Below are positions 22,977-33,135 of a DNA stretch of 64,000 bases, in pieces. Below the pieces are notes generated by a model. It did not search any database. It was given only the letters and a program-made list of their open reading frames with translations, and had not been told where the DNA came from. Source of the DNA: Deinobacterium chartae (GTDB lineage Bacteria > Deinococcota > Deinococci > Deinococcales > Deinococcaceae). The stretch's first letter is position 1, and every line of letters starts with the position of its first letter. The stretch lies in assembly GCF_014202645.1 (NCBI RefSeq), contig NZ_JACHHG010000003.1, forward strand, positions 186,001 through 250,000, in the 5' to 3' direction. Position numbers and translations under genes: made by a program.

Positions 22977-23525
22977 ATGCAGCAGGTGGTCAGCGTTGCC
23001 AAAAACCGGCACGAGGCAGCTCTCGCGATACGCAACCTCATCGAGCAGGGCTTTGACCGGGAGCAGGTGGGATTCATGGTGAACGACTCGGTCGCCGAGC
23101 TGGAACTGGCGTCGGACACCGGGGTCAGCCGAATTCGCCGTTCACCGATGGGCGGTTTAAGCGGTGCCTTTTTCGGAGCGGTGATCGGCCTGGCCCTGGG
23201 CGTCGTGCTGGCCGTGCTGTACGGCTTGCTGGTCGCGCGCGGGCTGGCTCCGGCCATCGTGATCGACAACATGCGGACCGGCATGATTTTTGGCGGTGCC
23301 TTCGGAATGCTGCTTGGCGGCGCGCTCGGCGCGCTCAACGGCATCATCGGTGCGAACAATCACAGCACCCTGCGCGCTCTGGGGCTCGACGACCACGAGA
23401 TCAACGACTACATTCGCCAGTTGCGTCGTGGCCGGGTACTGATCATCGTTGATGATCCGGATGAGTCACGGGTGGGGCTGGCGCGCAGCCTGATCGATCC
23501 TGCGCACACGGTAAAGCCCATCTGA
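22977..23525 (+). CDS. Membrane protein with general-stress-protein 17M-like domain
   Basis: The N-terminus (QQVVSVAKNRHEAALAIRNLIEQGFDREQVGFMVND) resembles the general stress protein 17M/DUF1269-type domain. Residues about 60-85 and 95-120 are two Gly-rich membrane helices (GLSGAFFGAVIGLALGVVLAVLYG; MIFGGAFGMLLGGALGALNG), forming a glycine-zipper hairpin. The C-terminal part (LDDHEINDYIRQLRRGRVLIIVDD) is soluble. It is 182 aa. GGAGGA sits 6 nt before ATG 22977. Function unknown; stress-related by family. Confidence 0.7.
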   Translation: MQQVVSVAKNRHEAALAIRNLIEQGFDREQVGFMVNDSVAELELASDTGVSRIRRSPMGGLSGAFFGAVIGLALGVVLAVLYGLLVARGLAPAIVIDNMRTGMIFGGAFGMLLGGALGALNGIIGANNHSTLRALGLDDHEINDYIRQLRRGRVLIIVDDPDESRVGLARSLIDPAHTVKPI

Positions 23526-23549
23526 CCAGGAGGAGGGGCGGATCAAGCG

Positions 23550-23575
23550 GGAGGCAGGCCAAGAGCGCTGCCTCC
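23550..23575 (+). terminator. Hairpin after the stress membrane protein
   Basis: GGAGGCAG (23550-23557) pairs with CTGCCTCC (23568-23575) over a 10-nt loop; the T-run is weak. Confidence 0.5.
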
Positions 23576-23932
23576 GTTGCGTTGTTTGTCCTGCAGGTGT
23601 TCGCGCGGGGGACTCGAGGGGCGCAAAGCGGGAATTTACCAGAAGAGTATCGTGAGGTCGCGGTAAACTCCGGTTTTTGCTGCGTGTAGCGTTATCAGCT
23701 TATAGCAACCCGCACGAGCGCTGACCGGGGAATCAGCGTAGTGGGCCGCACTGCGGGTTGGCGGTCTGGGCTACGAAAATCAGCGATTAGAGCCTTAAGG
23801 GATTAACATTGTGTGAGTTTTCTCTTCAAATGCGGAACTTTTCCCTTGGGGTTGCGGCATCTGCTATTCTGCGTAGTGATTGACGCGAAAACGCGTCGGT
23901 GCCGGGCCGTGCCCAGCCTCCAGGAGAACTTG
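23576..23932 (+). promoter_or_regulatory. Upstream region of the polysaccharide cluster
   Basis: This 357-nt stretch is AT-richer than its surroundings and holds no convincing gene. TATTCT (23865-23870) with TTCCCT (23841-23846) 18 bp upstream is a candidate promoter. Next to the expected transcript start, GACGCG (23882-23887) pairs with CGCGTC (23892-23897) over an AAAA loop, a compact 5'-end hairpin. No known riboswitch core could be recognised. Confidence 0.4.
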
Positions 23933-24067
23933 ATGCCCACATCCTTTTGCACGCTGCCAGCCGTGGATAAGCCGTGGAACCGCGAGACGAGACGCTCAGC
24001 CACCTCCACCGCAGACGTGCTGATCTTTTGTGACCCGCTTGAGCTCTTCGCGCAGGGTGTGGTGTGA
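23933..24067 (+). CDS. Possible 44-aa leader ORF coupled to manC
   Basis: ATG 23933 follows CAGGAGAAC, a well-spaced ribosome-binding site. The ORF runs 44 codons and stops at TGA 24065-24067, overlapping the ATG of manC (TGATG). The product (start [19 protein letters not shown], end LELFAQGVV) has no recognisable domain. manC has no ribosome-binding site of its own in the expected place, so its translation may depend on ribosomes finishing this ORF. No homologue is known to me; it could instead be the tail of a longer leader. Confidence 0.45.
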   Translation: MPTSFCTLPAVDKPWNRETRRSATSTADVLIFCDPLELFAQGVV

Positions 24068-25134
24068 TGCCTGACTTTTTCCCGGTCATTCTGGCAGGCG
24101 GCAGTGGCGAACGCTTCTGGCCGCTTTCACGCAAACACCGCCCCAAGCAGTTCCTGATCCTCGACGGAACCGAGCGCAGCCTGCTGCAACAGACGGCCGA
24201 ACGGCTGGTCACCCTCAGCGGCTCGTACGAGCGGCTCTATGTCGTAACCTCGAACGAGTACCGCAGCCTGGTCCTCGAGCAACTGCCCGAGCTGCCCCTC
24301 GAGAACCTGCTGGTCGAACCTGTGGCGCGCGATACCGCGCCGGCGGTGCTGTACGCCGCCCAGCAGGTTGCGCGCGAACATCCGGACGCGGTGATGGGCG
24401 TGTTTCCCTCGGATCACCGTATCGCCGATGAAAGCACGTTCCGCGACGTCATCGAGGCGGCTATCGAGGCAGCCGTGGCGCGCGGCGGGCTGGTTACGCT
24501 GGGCATCACCCCCAGTTATCCGGCCACCGGCTACGGCTACATCCTGCGCGGAGCTCCGCTCGAGGGAACCCTGCCGACCTTCCGGGTCGAGCGCTTCACC
24601 GAAAAACCCGACGCGGCCACGGCCCAGGCTTTTGTGGACAGCGGCTTGTACAGCTGGAACAGCGGCATGTTCGTGTGGACGCTGCAGGGCATCTTGGAAG
24701 AGTTCCGCCGTCACCAGCCCGCGCTGCATGCCGCCATGGAGGCGACAGGTGGCGTGCGCGCCCGCATCCGCGAGATTTTCCCCACCCTCGAGAAGATCTC
24801 GATCGACTACGCGATCCTCGAGAAGTCCGACCGTGTCGAGGTGATTCCGGCCGAGTTCGGCTGGGATGACCTGGGCGACTGGAACGCTCTCGAGCGCCTG
24901 CTGGGCGGCAGCGGTCAGAATGTCGAGGTAGGACGCCACCTGGGTCTGGATACCGAAGGCGCGATCCTCTACACCGTGGGCGGTGACGGCCTGATCGCCA
25001 CCATCGGCCTCGAGGACGTGGTGGTGGTCCGCGCCAACGATGTGACGCTGGTGGTCCGCAAGGACCGCACGCAGGACATCAAGAAGGTCGTTCAGCAACT
25101 CAAGGCTCACCCTGAACTGGAGAAATTCGCATGA
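24067..25134 (+). CDS. manC: Mannose-1-phosphate guanylyltransferase
   Basis: It makes GDP-mannose for polysaccharide synthesis. The nucleotidyltransferase signature [22 protein letters not shown] is at the N-terminus. Further marks are FPSDHRI (metal Asp), the FTEKPD substrate loop, NSGMFVW and the late [14 protein letters not shown]. It is 355 aa, the single-function form without the C-terminal phosphomannose isomerase cupin. It overlaps the leader ORF at its start and galE at its end (ATGA), opening the operon. Confidence 0.92.
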   Translation: MPDFFPVILAGGSGERFWPLSRKHRPKQFLILDGTERSLLQQTAERLVTLSGSYERLYVVTSNEYRSLVLEQLPELPLENLLVEPVARDTAPAVLYAAQQVAREHPDAVMGVFPSDHRIADESTFRDVIEAAIEAAVARGGLVTLGITPSYPATGYGYILRGAPLEGTLPTFRVERFTEKPDAATAQAFVDSGLYSWNSGMFVWTLQGILEEFRRHQPALHAAMEATGGVRARIREIFPTLEKISIDYAILEKSDRVEVIPAEFGWDDLGDWNALERLLGGSGQNVEVGRHLGLDTEGAILYTVGGDGLIATIGLEDVVVVRANDVTLVVRKDRTQDIKKVVQQLKAHPELEKFA

Positions 25135-26129
25135 AGATCCTGGTTACCGGAGGCGCCGGATACATCGGCAGCCACGCCTGCAAGGCCCTGGCCGCCGCAG
25201 GCTACACCCCTGTGACGTTTGATAACCTCGAGTACGGCCACGAGTGGGCCACGCAGTGGGGACCGTTCGAACACGGCGATCTGCAAGACCCCGAGCGTCT
25301 GCGGGAGGTGCTGCAGATCCACCGCCCCGCTGCCGTGATGCACTTTGCGGCCTACACCTACGTAGGCGAGTCGGTCCAGGAACCCGGCAAGTACTACCGC
25401 AACAACGTGGGCGGAACCCTGAACCTGCTCGAGGCGATGCGCGAGACCGGGGTGAAGATCATGGTCTTCTCCAGCACCTGCGCCACCTACGGCCCGCCCG
25501 AGCGCCTGCCGCTCACCGAGGACCACCCTCAGCGCCCGATCAGTCCGTACGGCCGCACCAAACTGGTGGTCGAAGGCATGCTGGGCGACTTCGAAGCCGC
25601 CTGCGGCCTGCGCTGGGCCGCGCTGCGCTACTTCAACGCCTCGGGCGCGGATCCCGAAGGCCAGATCGGTGAGGACCACGATCCTGAAACGCACCTGATT
25701 CCGCTGATTCTGGACGCCGCCGCCGGGCTGCGCCCCGCTATTACGGTGTTCGGCGAGGATTACGACACGCCCGACGGTACGGCCATCCGTGACTACATCC
25801 ACGTAACCGACCTCGCCGACGCGCACGTCCTGGCCCTCAAACGGCTGCTCGAGGGTGGCCCCAGTGCGGCCTACAACCTGGGCAACGGCCAGGGCTTCTC
25901 GGTGCGCGAGGTCATTCAGGCGGCCGAGCGCGTCACCGGGCGTCCTATTCCGGTCGAGGTCGGCCCGCGCCGCGCCGGAGATCCGCCCCGCCTGGTCGGT
26001 GACGCCACCAAGGCGCGCAACGAACTCGGCTGGACGCCCCGTTACGCTGACCTCGAGGTGATTCTCCAGACCGCCTGGAACTGGCACACCCGCCACCGCA
26101 AGCCGACTTCCGAGGTCACCCCGTCCTGA
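25131..26129 (+). CDS. galE: UDP-glucose 4-epimerase
   Basis: An extended short-chain dehydrogenase interconverting UDP-glucose and UDP-galactose. It shows the NAD motif [31 protein letters not shown] (catalytic Ser/Thr), YGRTK (Tyr-x-x-x-Lys), [12 protein letters not shown] and [14 protein letters not shown], all GalE marks. It is 332 aa. The start overlaps the manC stop by ATGA. It supplies UDP-galactose to the priming transferase that follows 29 nt downstream. Confidence 0.93.
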   Translation: MKILVTGGAGYIGSHACKALAAAGYTPVTFDNLEYGHEWATQWGPFEHGDLQDPERLREVLQIHRPAAVMHFAAYTYVGESVQEPGKYYRNNVGGTLNLLEAMRETGVKIMVFSSTCATYGPPERLPLTEDHPQRPISPYGRTKLVVEGMLGDFEAACGLRWAALRYFNASGADPEGQIGEDHDPETHLIPLILDAAAGLRPAITVFGEDYDTPDGTAIRDYIHVTDLADAHVLALKRLLEGGPSAAYNLGNGQGFSVREVIQAAERVTGRPIPVEVGPRRAGDPPRLVGDATKARNELGWTPRYADLEVILQTAWNWHTRHRKPTSEVTPS

Positions 26130-26158
26130 GACGGTTATCCTCCAACCCCGGAGCCCGT

Positions 26159-27598
26159 ATGCAGATCATGTCCCGAACCTCTGCCCAGTTAGACCGCCCG
26201 GTCACCCGCAGCCGTGCCGCAGTCCAGAGCTTGCCTCAGGCCCTGACGTTGCTCGGTGGCGACGTGTTCGCGGCTCTGATCTGCTTCGGGGCGGTGAACT
26301 GGATGCAGGACGAGTTGAACAAGACCCCGCTCGACCTCACCTATTCGCTGACATGGCTGCTGATCTGGGTGATGCTGCGGGCCTATCAGGGCTTTTATCC
26401 GGGGTACGGTCGCTCGCCGCAGAACGAGTTGCGGCTGCACGTCATCAGCACCTTGCAGATGGCCGTGGTGCAGTTCGCCGCCACTTTTGCCGTTCATGAC
26501 TTTTCCAGCAGTCGCCTGGCCCTCGGCCTGATGTGGCTCGGGCTGCTGTTCGTCGCGCTGCCGCTGCGTTACGGGGTGCGGGCCCTCCTGATCCGTGCCG
26601 GCCGGTTTGGCCGGGCCGTCAGCATCATCGGGGCGGGGAAGACCGGCGAACTCACCGTCGCCTACTTGCAGCAGCACCCGGATTACGGCCTGCGCCCGGT
26701 CGCTGTGTACGACGACGACCCCTCGAGGCAGGGCCAGAGCCTGCTGGGCGTGCCCATCCTGGGGCCCCTCGAGCAGGCCGTGCTTGAACCCCTGACCTCG
26801 CACGCCATCATCTCGATTCCGGGGGCGCGCGCCGAGCGACAGAGCCAGATCATCAACTCGGTGCACTCGGCATACCCGATCACCTGGGCCACCCCGGATT
26901 TCTTTGGCGTGCCCAATCAGGCCCTGGTGCCCCACAGCATCGGTGCCCACGCGAGCCTCGAGATCAAGAACAACCTGCGCAGCCTGCGCTCGCGTCTGAT
27001 CAAGCGGACCCTGGATATCGTGCTGGTCATCATCGGCGGTGTGCTGATCAGCCCGTTGCTGCTGCTGATCGTGCTGGCCATCCGCCTGGATAGCCCGGGT
27101 CCTGCGGTGTACCGGGCCCGCCGCATCGGCCGGGACGGTCGCGAGTTCTTCTGTCTGAAGTTCCGCAGCATGCACCGCGACGCCGACGCCAAGCTGCGGT
27201 CGCTCCTCGAGTCCCGGCCGGACCTGCGTGCCGAGTTCGAGGCGACCCACAAGCTCAAGGACGACCCCCGCGTGACCCGGGTCGGTGCTTTCTTGCGCAA
27301 GACCAGCCTGGACGAACTGCCCCAGCTGTGGAACGTGCTGGTAGGGGAGATGAGCCTGGTGGGGCCGCGCCCGATCGTGCAGGCCGAGGTGCCCAAGTAC
27401 GGCAATGTCTACCGCATCTACAAGCAGGTGCGTCCAGGCATGACCGGCTACTGGCAGGCGAACGGTCGCAGCGACACCAGTTACCAGGAACGGGTCGAGA
27501 TGGACGCGTTCTACGTGACCAACTGGACGCCGTGGTTGGACCTGATTCTGCTGCTGCAGACGGTGCGAGTTGTACTGTTGGGGAAGGGCGCTTACTGA
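26159..27598 (+). CDS. Polyprenyl glycosylphosphotransferase (priming enzyme, WbaP/CpsE type)
   Basis: It transfers a sugar phosphate to undecaprenyl phosphate at the membrane and starts each repeat unit. The N-terminal half has four to five membrane helices and a soluble Rossmann-like CoA-binding-type domain ([20 protein letters not shown]). Another helix ([30 protein letters not shown]) leads into the catalytic domain with [22 protein letters not shown], the [25 protein letters not shown] core and [15 protein letters not shown]. It is 479 aa. The galactose or glucose preference is not decidable, though galE next door hints at galactose. Confidence 0.92.
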   Translation: MQIMSRTSAQLDRPVTRSRAAVQSLPQALTLLGGDVFAALICFGAVNWMQDELNKTPLDLTYSLTWLLIWVMLRAYQGFYPGYGRSPQNELRLHVISTLQMAVVQFAATFAVHDFSSSRLALGLMWLGLLFVALPLRYGVRALLIRAGRFGRAVSIIGAGKTGELTVAYLQQHPDYGLRPVAVYDDDPSRQGQSLLGVPILGPLEQAVLEPLTSHAIISIPGARAERQSQIINSVHSAYPITWATPDFFGVPNQALVPHSIGAHASLEIKNNLRSLRSRLIKRTLDIVLVIIGGVLISPLLLLIVLAIRLDSPGPAVYRARRIGRDGREFFCLKFRSMHRDADAKLRSLLESRPDLRAEFEATHKLKDDPRVTRVGAFLRKTSLDELPQLWNVLVGEMSLVGPRPIVQAEVPKYGNVYRIYKQVRPGMTGYWQANGRSDTSYQERVEMDAFYVTNWTPWLDLILLLQTVRVVLLGKGAY

Positions 27599-27721
27599 GT
27601 TTCCAAAAATATCTCATCACCAGGGAGCTCAGACTAGGTGTTTCGGGCTCCAGCCAGAAATTTGCCCGTTCGGATCGTCTAGGTTACATCCATATAAGTC
27701 GAGAGAGATAAAGAGAGGTAC

Positions 27722-29212
27722 GTGTTGAGTCTCCCCAGACAGAAGCTGATTCATCATGTTGTACGAGGTGCCGCTGCGCTGGGGGTTCGACAGATTCTGG
27801 TCATCGCGCTAAATGTCGCGGGCAGCGTTCTGCTGGCAAGATTACTGTCGCCGACGGAATACGGACTGTTCGCTGTTGTGACCTTTGTTTTGGTGTTTCT
27901 CACTGCATTCGGTGATGTGGGGCTGGGAGCTAGCCTCATTCGCAGCGCGCAAGAGCCGCCCAAGCAGACCTATCATGCGGTGTTCAGTGCTCAGCTGATG
28001 ATTACTCTGCTGATGGGTAGCTTGGTAATGCTGTTGGCTCCCGTGTTAGCAAGAGCCTATGGACTACCGGCCGAAGGTGCCTGGATCTTTCGGCTGATAG
28101 GCCTCAGTTTGCCGTTGGCGGCTATACAGGCTAGCCCACAGGTGCAGCTTGAACGCCGGTTGGCCTTTGATCGTCTGGCTGTGGTTGAAGTTGCGCAAGC
28201 TCTGGTTTTCAACGGTGCCGCTGTGACTTTGGCATATATGGGCTGGGGTGCGGTCAGTTTCGCTCTTGCACTTCTGGCTCGTTCGTTTACTGGTGCGCTG
28301 TTAGCCATCTGGCTTTCTGCTTATCGGCCACGATGGCGGTGGGATGTTGCGTTGCTACGTCCCCACTTGAAGTTTGGTTTGGCTTATCAGGGTAGTAATG
28401 TGTTGGCTGTCGTCAATGCTGCGGTTACGCCCACGCTGATCGTCGCCTTTTTTGGGTTGAACGGGGCTGGAATGGTTGCCTGGGCAACGGGTATTGTTGG
28501 TTATCTGCAACAGCCGCTTTTGTTGTTCAACCGTTTGCTGTATCCAACGTTTTCCCGGTTGCAGAACCCTCGCGACCTATCTCACTTTTCTAACGTTGCT
28601 TATGTGGCGACCGCTGTAATCTTTTATGGTGTACTCGCTTTGGTCTGGAGTAATACGCCTCAATTCGTGCAGGTAATCTACACCGAAAAGTGGCTGCCAG
28701 CGCTACCGCTGCTGTACGGGCTCAGCCTGGCAGCACTGTTCGTTCCCATGTCGATTCCAAACGGAGCTCTGGCAAATGCATTGGGTTTAGCTGGGTTGGT
28801 ATTCCGAATTAATGTTGCTCGTTCCGTAGGGTTTTGGATTCTGATGTACATAGCGATTCGGCTGACCGACCAGTTATGGGCTTTTGTCATTGTGCAGGCT
28901 GTGGCCGAATGGATACACCTGGCGCTTTACCTGCGGTTGAGGCGGGACGTTCCAGGATTGAACGCTCCGGCAAGCCAGGTGCCTGTACTGCTGAGCGCTG
29001 CGGTTGCGGTTGTCTGTGGTCGTAGCTTATCGCTGGGGGAACTCGAGGCCCCACAAGCCTTGGCAATAGCGGTATTGTTGTCGGGGTTGGTTTACCTAAC
29101 GGTGCTTGGTCTGTTGTCGGTCATGTTGGCACGGATGATGCCTACGTCGGTCTACGGCCGCCTGTGGAAATGGGTACGCAGGCGTAAACTGGTGAATGGT
29201 GAAGGTTTCTAA
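27722..29212 (+). CDS. Oligosaccharide flippase (Wzx-like, MOP superfamily)
   Basis: It moves lipid-linked repeat units across the cytoplasmic membrane. The 496-aa protein is almost all membrane: about 12-14 helices, with the early ARLLSPTEYGLFAVVTFVLVFLTAFGDVGLG block and the Arg/Gln pattern PQVQLERRLAFDRLAVVEVAQ typical of this family. The start is GTG 27722 with GAGAGGT upstream. Base composition drops here: codons such as GTT, TTG and TTT become common and CTCGAG is rare, unlike galE and the priming transferase before it, which suggests separate origin of the following genes. Confidence 0.88.
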   Translation: MLSLPRQKLIHHVVRGAAALGVRQILVIALNVAGSVLLARLLSPTEYGLFAVVTFVLVFLTAFGDVGLGASLIRSAQEPPKQTYHAVFSAQLMITLLMGSLVMLLAPVLARAYGLPAEGAWIFRLIGLSLPLAAIQASPQVQLERRLAFDRLAVVEVAQALVFNGAAVTLAYMGWGAVSFALALLARSFTGALLAIWLSAYRPRWRWDVALLRPHLKFGLAYQGSNVLAVVNAAVTPTLIVAFFGLNGAGMVAWATGIVGYLQQPLLLFNRLLYPTFSRLQNPRDLSHFSNVAYVATAVIFYGVLALVWSNTPQFVQVIYTEKWLPALPLLYGLSLAALFVPMSIPNGALANALGLAGLVFRINVARSVGFWILMYIAIRLTDQLWAFVIVQAVAEWIHLALYLRLRRDVPGLNAPASQVPVLLSAAVAVVCGRSLSLGELEAPQALAIAVLLSGLVYLTVLGLLSVMLARMMPTSVYGRLWKWVRRRKLVNGEGF

Positions 29213-30078
29213 TGAGTAACGTGTCGGCTCCTGTCCTGTCTGTGGTCATCCTGAACTACAAGAATCCTCGTCTGACCCAACGCTGCGTTGAACAGGCTCT
29301 TGACGCAACCCGCGCTGCAGGCGTGCCCAGCGAGATTATTGTGGTGGACAACAGCGGACCGGAAACAGGCGAGACGCTGCGTGCAGTGCTGCGCGATCCG
29401 GCTGTCCGCTTGATCCTTAATGAACGCAATGTAGGTTTTGCTGCGGGCAACAATCAGGGGATACAGGTTGCTCGAGGCGAGTACCTGCTGCTGCTGAACA
29501 ATGATGCCTTCCTCGAGGTACAGGCATTGATCGCAGGCCTAGACTATCTGATTCACCATGATGATACGGCTATCTGGGCTCCAGCTTTGGTCGGTGAGGA
29601 CGGTTCGTTGCAGACGAGTGCCGCACCGTTGCCTTCGCTGGGACAGTTGGTGGGGGAGTATTGGTGGCTGGGCAAGTGGAAAAAACTGTTGCCCGCTTCC
29701 TGGCAGATGCCACTGCAGTCGAACGTTCCCCGGACAGTCCCTTCGGTTATAGGTGCATTTTTCCTGATGCCCAAAAAAGTCATCGAGCAAGTAGGTTTGC
29801 TCGATGAGGACTACTTCTTCACGGTAGAGGATGTAGATTATTGCCGAAGGGTTGGGGAACAGAAGCTGCGTATCGTACTGGATCAGCGCCATACCATTGT
29901 GCATATCGGCAGTGCTTCCCAGGGCGGCCGGGCATGGTTCCAAGATCCGTACATGCACCAGCACCGTCTGCTCTACTTTCGTAAACACCATCCTCGCTGG
30001 CAGCAGGCGGTTGCGTATTGCGTCATTCAAAGTGGGCTGGGTTTGCGAAGGGCCTGGCATCGGTTAAGGACAACATGA
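29212..30078 (+). CDS. Family 2 glycosyltransferase
   Basis: A GT-A fold transferase: SVVILNYKNPRLTQRCVEQAL, IIVVDNSGPETGE, NVGFAAGNNQGI and LLLLNNDAFL hold the nucleotide-sugar and metal (NND) sites, and LLDEDYFFTVEDVDYCRRVGE is the acceptor/catalytic ED region. It is 288 aa, with no clear membrane segment. The start overlaps the flippase stop (TAATG). It resembles rhamnosyltransferase-type GT2 proteins, fitting the dTDP-sugar genes downstream, but the donor is not proven. Confidence 0.88.
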   Translation: MSNVSAPVLSVVILNYKNPRLTQRCVEQALDATRAAGVPSEIIVVDNSGPETGETLRAVLRDPAVRLILNERNVGFAAGNNQGIQVARGEYLLLLNNDAFLEVQALIAGLDYLIHHDDTAIWAPALVGEDGSLQTSAAPLPSLGQLVGEYWWLGKWKKLLPASWQMPLQSNVPRTVPSVIGAFFLMPKKVIEQVGLLDEDYFFTVEDVDYCRRVGEQKLRIVLDQRHTIVHIGSASQGGRAWFQDPYMHQHRLLYFRKHHPRWQQAVAYCVIQSGLGLRRAWHRLRTT

Positions 30079-30965
30079 ACCGTATTTCCGTAGTCATCAA
30101 TACCTTAAACGAGGAAAAGAATCTTCGGTATGCCCTCGCATCAGTGAGCAGTTGGGTTGACGATATTGTAGTTGTAGACATGCAGAGTGAGGATCGGACA
30201 GTTCAGATTGCCCAGGAATACGGAGCGCGAGTTTTTTCTCACGAACGTTTGGGTTTTGCTGATCCTGCGCGCGCCTTTGCTATAGAACAGGCAACCGGTG
30301 ACTGGATTTTGATGTTGGACGCGGACGAGGTGGTACCCCTTGAACTGAGTCGATTGTTGCTTGATATTGTACGAACAGATAAAGCGGACGTTGTTATATT
30401 GCCTTGGTACAATTTTTTATTAGGAGCGCCATTGCTGCATACCGGTTGGGGTCCTGATCAGGATAGGCATCCACGGTTTTTCAAACGAGGAATGCTCCAG
30501 GCAACTCCGGAAATTCATAACTTCCTTAAGCCAAAGCCAGAAGCTCGGATTATGCAAATCCGCTTTGGCGAGGGTGGAGGTGTATACCACTTCAATTATT
30601 TGAATGTGCAGCATTTTCTGACCAAGCTCAATCGCTATACAACCATTGAGGCACAGCAGGCCTTCGACCAGGGAAAGCGTCACAGCTTTGTACGGGCATT
30701 GGGGCACTCTGCTCTGGAATTTTGTAATCGCTACTTTCGCAAGCGAGGTTTTTTAGATGGGTGGCGTGGTTTTTATTTATCGGTATTGATGATGATGTAC
30801 CGGTTGGTATCTTACGCTAAATTACGTGAATTGGAGGAGATAGGTACAGAAGAGCAGGTGCGGGAACGTTATCGCGAAGTTGCACTGGAATTAATCCAGC
30901 AATACGACACGGTACAGCAGATGCAGTCTGAAACTGCGCTGCCAAGGAACCGGGAGCAGGAGTAA
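30075..30965 (+). CDS. Family 2 glycosyltransferase (WaaE/KdtX-like)
   Basis: A 296-aa GT2 protein beginning ISVVINTLNEEKNLRYALASV, with DIVVVDMQSEDRT, ARAFAIEQATGDWILMLDADEVV (metal DAD) and HPRFFKRG. These marks match the lipopolysaccharide core glucosyltransferase WaaE group. ATG 30075 overlaps the previous stop by ATGA. AT-rich codons are frequent here (30300-30900), the lowest-GC part of the cluster. Confidence 0.85.
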   Translation: MNRISVVINTLNEEKNLRYALASVSSWVDDIVVVDMQSEDRTVQIAQEYGARVFSHERLGFADPARAFAIEQATGDWILMLDADEVVPLELSRLLLDIVRTDKADVVILPWYNFLLGAPLLHTGWGPDQDRHPRFFKRGMLQATPEIHNFLKPKPEARIMQIRFGEGGGVYHFNYLNVQHFLTKLNRYTTIEAQQAFDQGKRHSFVRALGHSALEFCNRYFRKRGFLDGWRGFYLSVLMMMYRLVSYAKLRELEEIGTEEQVRERYREVALELIQQYDTVQQMQSETALPRNREQE

Positions 30966-30967
30966 CG

Positions 30968-32341
30968 TTGTCGAGGACCTCGGAGGCCAGGCCCGCATCC
31001 CTGATTAGTGGCATACGAACTGTCCTATGGGGGATGGCTTGGATCTGCCTTTTTTATCAGCCGTTAAGCGTGCTGGCCTACGCCCTGTCGGGAAGTTCGG
31101 TCAAGTTTGCCCTACTGCGTCCGCTCTTGCTGATGGGAATGGCTCTGTTGTTGTTGTTGCTGTTGCGTTTCCGAGCTTCTGCGCTGTGGCTTCTGGTTCT
31201 CACTCAGATGTTGCTTGCTGTTGTGCTGCTGGGAGCCTGGCAGAGTACCGCAATCGAGCCGGATGGTCTTGCTGTGGCATCGTTGCTGACCGTTGTGTTC
31301 AGTGCTCTACTCGCTATGAATGTTCCAGCCTTCTCGCAGACGTTCGAACGTTCTGCCTGTATTGCAGTTATTTTGACCTGCCTTCCCATGGGTGCATTGG
31401 GCGTATTGCAGTACGTCCTGAACGAGCCACTGTTGCTCGAGGCGTCCCTGGGGGCGCGCAACCTGAATTTGCAAGACATTAACTACATCTGGGGTTTTCA
31501 CGACCAGACGCGTGCCTTTGGACTGTTTTACTCGAACGGGTACTATGCGTTTGTTCTCAACCTGGCCGTTTTGCTCACCTATGCACTGGCACTTTCGCAG
31601 GGAAGAAAGTGGGGCAGATGGGGCTGGTTTCTGCTTTTTTTAGGATTGCTAGGGGCAGAATATATGGCTCTTACCCGTACGGGTCTGGTGCAAACCGGGG
31701 TCGGGATCGTACTGATTCACCTGATTCGCGGCCTGAGCCGATACTCTGCGAAGGGCCGCCGGGTTCTGATCGCCAGTCTGGTCGTAACCGTTGTCAGTGC
31801 AGCCGCCCTGTTAACCTATGCCGCTATTGCAGTTGGTGGAGCAAGCAACCCTGGTGGGCTTGGCGACTCGCAAAGCCTCGGTATTCGCTACCGCAACTGG
31901 CAGCAGATTCTGAGCCAGGTACGTCCGGAGCATCCTGAATTCTGGTGGGGGCAACTGCTCACGGCCAATGACTTGGTCATTCAGGCTGGAAAGCTTCGGC
32001 CAGCTCAGGATCTTACAAATAGCGATGAAATCATCGTAGATAATGGCTACATCGCAAATCTGCTTTTTGGAGGCGTGATTTTTGTTCTCCTGGTGCTGGC
32101 CATTCATCTATTGGCCTGCTATGACGCTGTGCGTGCTGCCGTCCGGTTGCGCAGCATCTATTCCACTGCGATGGCGGCTTTTCTGATATCTGCGCTAATT
32201 TACAATATCTTCGGCACTATGAATGACATGATCCTACTGGTCGTGATTTATTACTACCTGACGCGACGTGTGACCGGTACACAGACATCTGGGAAAGCAC
32301 CTTTCTACCCACTCGCGCCAAGGCGCATAAGGACGTTCTAA
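30968..32341 (+). CDS. O-antigen polymerase/ligase-like membrane protein (Wzy/WaaL)
   Basis: 457 aa with about 11-12 membrane helices and one large periplasmic loop (GGASNPGGLGDSQSLGIRYRNWQQILSQVRPEHPEFWWG), the layout of Wzy_C/O-antigen ligase proteins; GxGxx-type loops with Arg residues bind the glycan. It probably links repeat units. The start is TTG 30968 after GGAGCAGGAG. The stop overlaps the next ATG (TAATG). Assignment as polymerase rather than ligase is inferred from its place inside the operon. Confidence 0.8.
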   Translation: MSRTSEARPASLISGIRTVLWGMAWICLFYQPLSVLAYALSGSSVKFALLRPLLLMGMALLLLLLLRFRASALWLLVLTQMLLAVVLLGAWQSTAIEPDGLAVASLLTVVFSALLAMNVPAFSQTFERSACIAVILTCLPMGALGVLQYVLNEPLLLEASLGARNLNLQDINYIWGFHDQTRAFGLFYSNGYYAFVLNLAVLLTYALALSQGRKWGRWGWFLLFLGLLGAEYMALTRTGLVQTGVGIVLIHLIRGLSRYSAKGRRVLIASLVVTVVSAAALLTYAAIAVGGASNPGGLGDSQSLGIRYRNWQQILSQVRPEHPEFWWGQLLTANDLVIQAGKLRPAQDLTNSDEIIVDNGYIANLLFGGVIFVLLVLAIHLLACYDAVRAAVRLRSIYSTAMAAFLISALIYNIFGTMNDMILLVVIYYYLTRRVTGTQTSGKAPFYPLAPRRIRTF

Positions 32342-33135
32342 TGCCCGTAGTCTACATTGTTTTGCTGAACTGGAACGGATGGGCTGATACGATCGCCTGT
32401 CTTCAGTCACTCCGGACGCTTCACACGCCGCATCGTGTAGTGGTGGTGGATAACGCTTCGAGAAATGATTCGGTCAGCCGAATCAAACAGGCATTCCCCG
32501 AAATTCCGGTGCTACAGAGCGGAGGCAATCTGGGCTTTTCCGGAGGTAATAACGTGGGAATCCGCCATGCTCTCGAAGCCGGAGCAGATTATGTCTGGTT
32601 GCTCAATAATGACACGCTAGTTTTCCCTGATAGCCTCGAGGAGCTGTTGAAGACTGCCGACCAGTGCCCTGGTGCAGGAGTCATCGGTTCGGTGTTGTAC
32701 TACCTCGAGCAGCCCGAGCGGGTCCAGGCCTGGGGAGGCGGCAAAATCATTATGCCTCTAGGCATTGCGCGTCATTATCTCGAGGCGCAACCGCTGGGTA
32801 AAACCAGTTACATCACAGGCGCAAGCATGCTGATTCGTCGTGAGGTACTCGAACAGGTAGGTCTGCTTGATGATGGATTTTTCATGTATTGGGAAGACAC
32901 CGATTATTCGTTCCGGGTTCGGCGTGCCGGCTGGGAGATAGCTGTAGCTCCCGGATCGAAGATTTTGCACAAGGAGTCGGCATCCTTGGGACAGTACAAC
33001 CCAGTAACCATCGGTTATCGCAACCGTTCAGCCCTGCGGTTTTTTCGCAAGCATTCCCGTTGGGGAGTGCTACCGGCCCTGATCGGGATCCTTGCCCGTA
33101 CGCTCAAGGCCCGGTTGGGAAAGGTGGTTTCATGA
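32341..33135 (+). CDS. Family 2 glycosyltransferase (rhamnosyltransferase-like)
   Basis: 264 aa: VYIVLLNWNGWADTIACLQSL, VVVVDNASRNDS, GNLGFSGGNNVGI, YVWLLNNDTLV (NND metal site) and GFFMYWEDTDYSFRVRRAGWE (ED...D catalytic region). It is strongly like the rhamnosyltransferase branch of GT2, in keeping with the dTDP-rhamnose-type genes downstream. It overlaps its neighbours on both sides (TAATG and ATGA). Confidence 0.88.
   Translation: MPVVYIVLLNWNGWADTIACLQSLRTLHTPHRVVVVDNASRNDSVSRIKQAFPEIPVLQSGGNLGFSGGNNVGIRHALEAGADYVWLLNNDTLVFPDSLEELLKTADQCPGAGVIGSVLYYLEQPERVQAWGGGKIIMPLGIARHYLEAQPLGKTSYITGASMLIRREVLEQVGLLDDGFFMYWEDTDYSFRVRRAGWEIAVAPGSKILHKESASLGQYNPVTIGYRNRSALRFFRKHSRWGVLPALIGILARTLKARLGKVVS

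Noticed and set aside
23576-23932. Cyclic-di-GMP or other riboswitch before manC
   Set aside because: No conserved riboswitch core or tetraloop-receptor pattern could be matched; only a short hairpin is seen.
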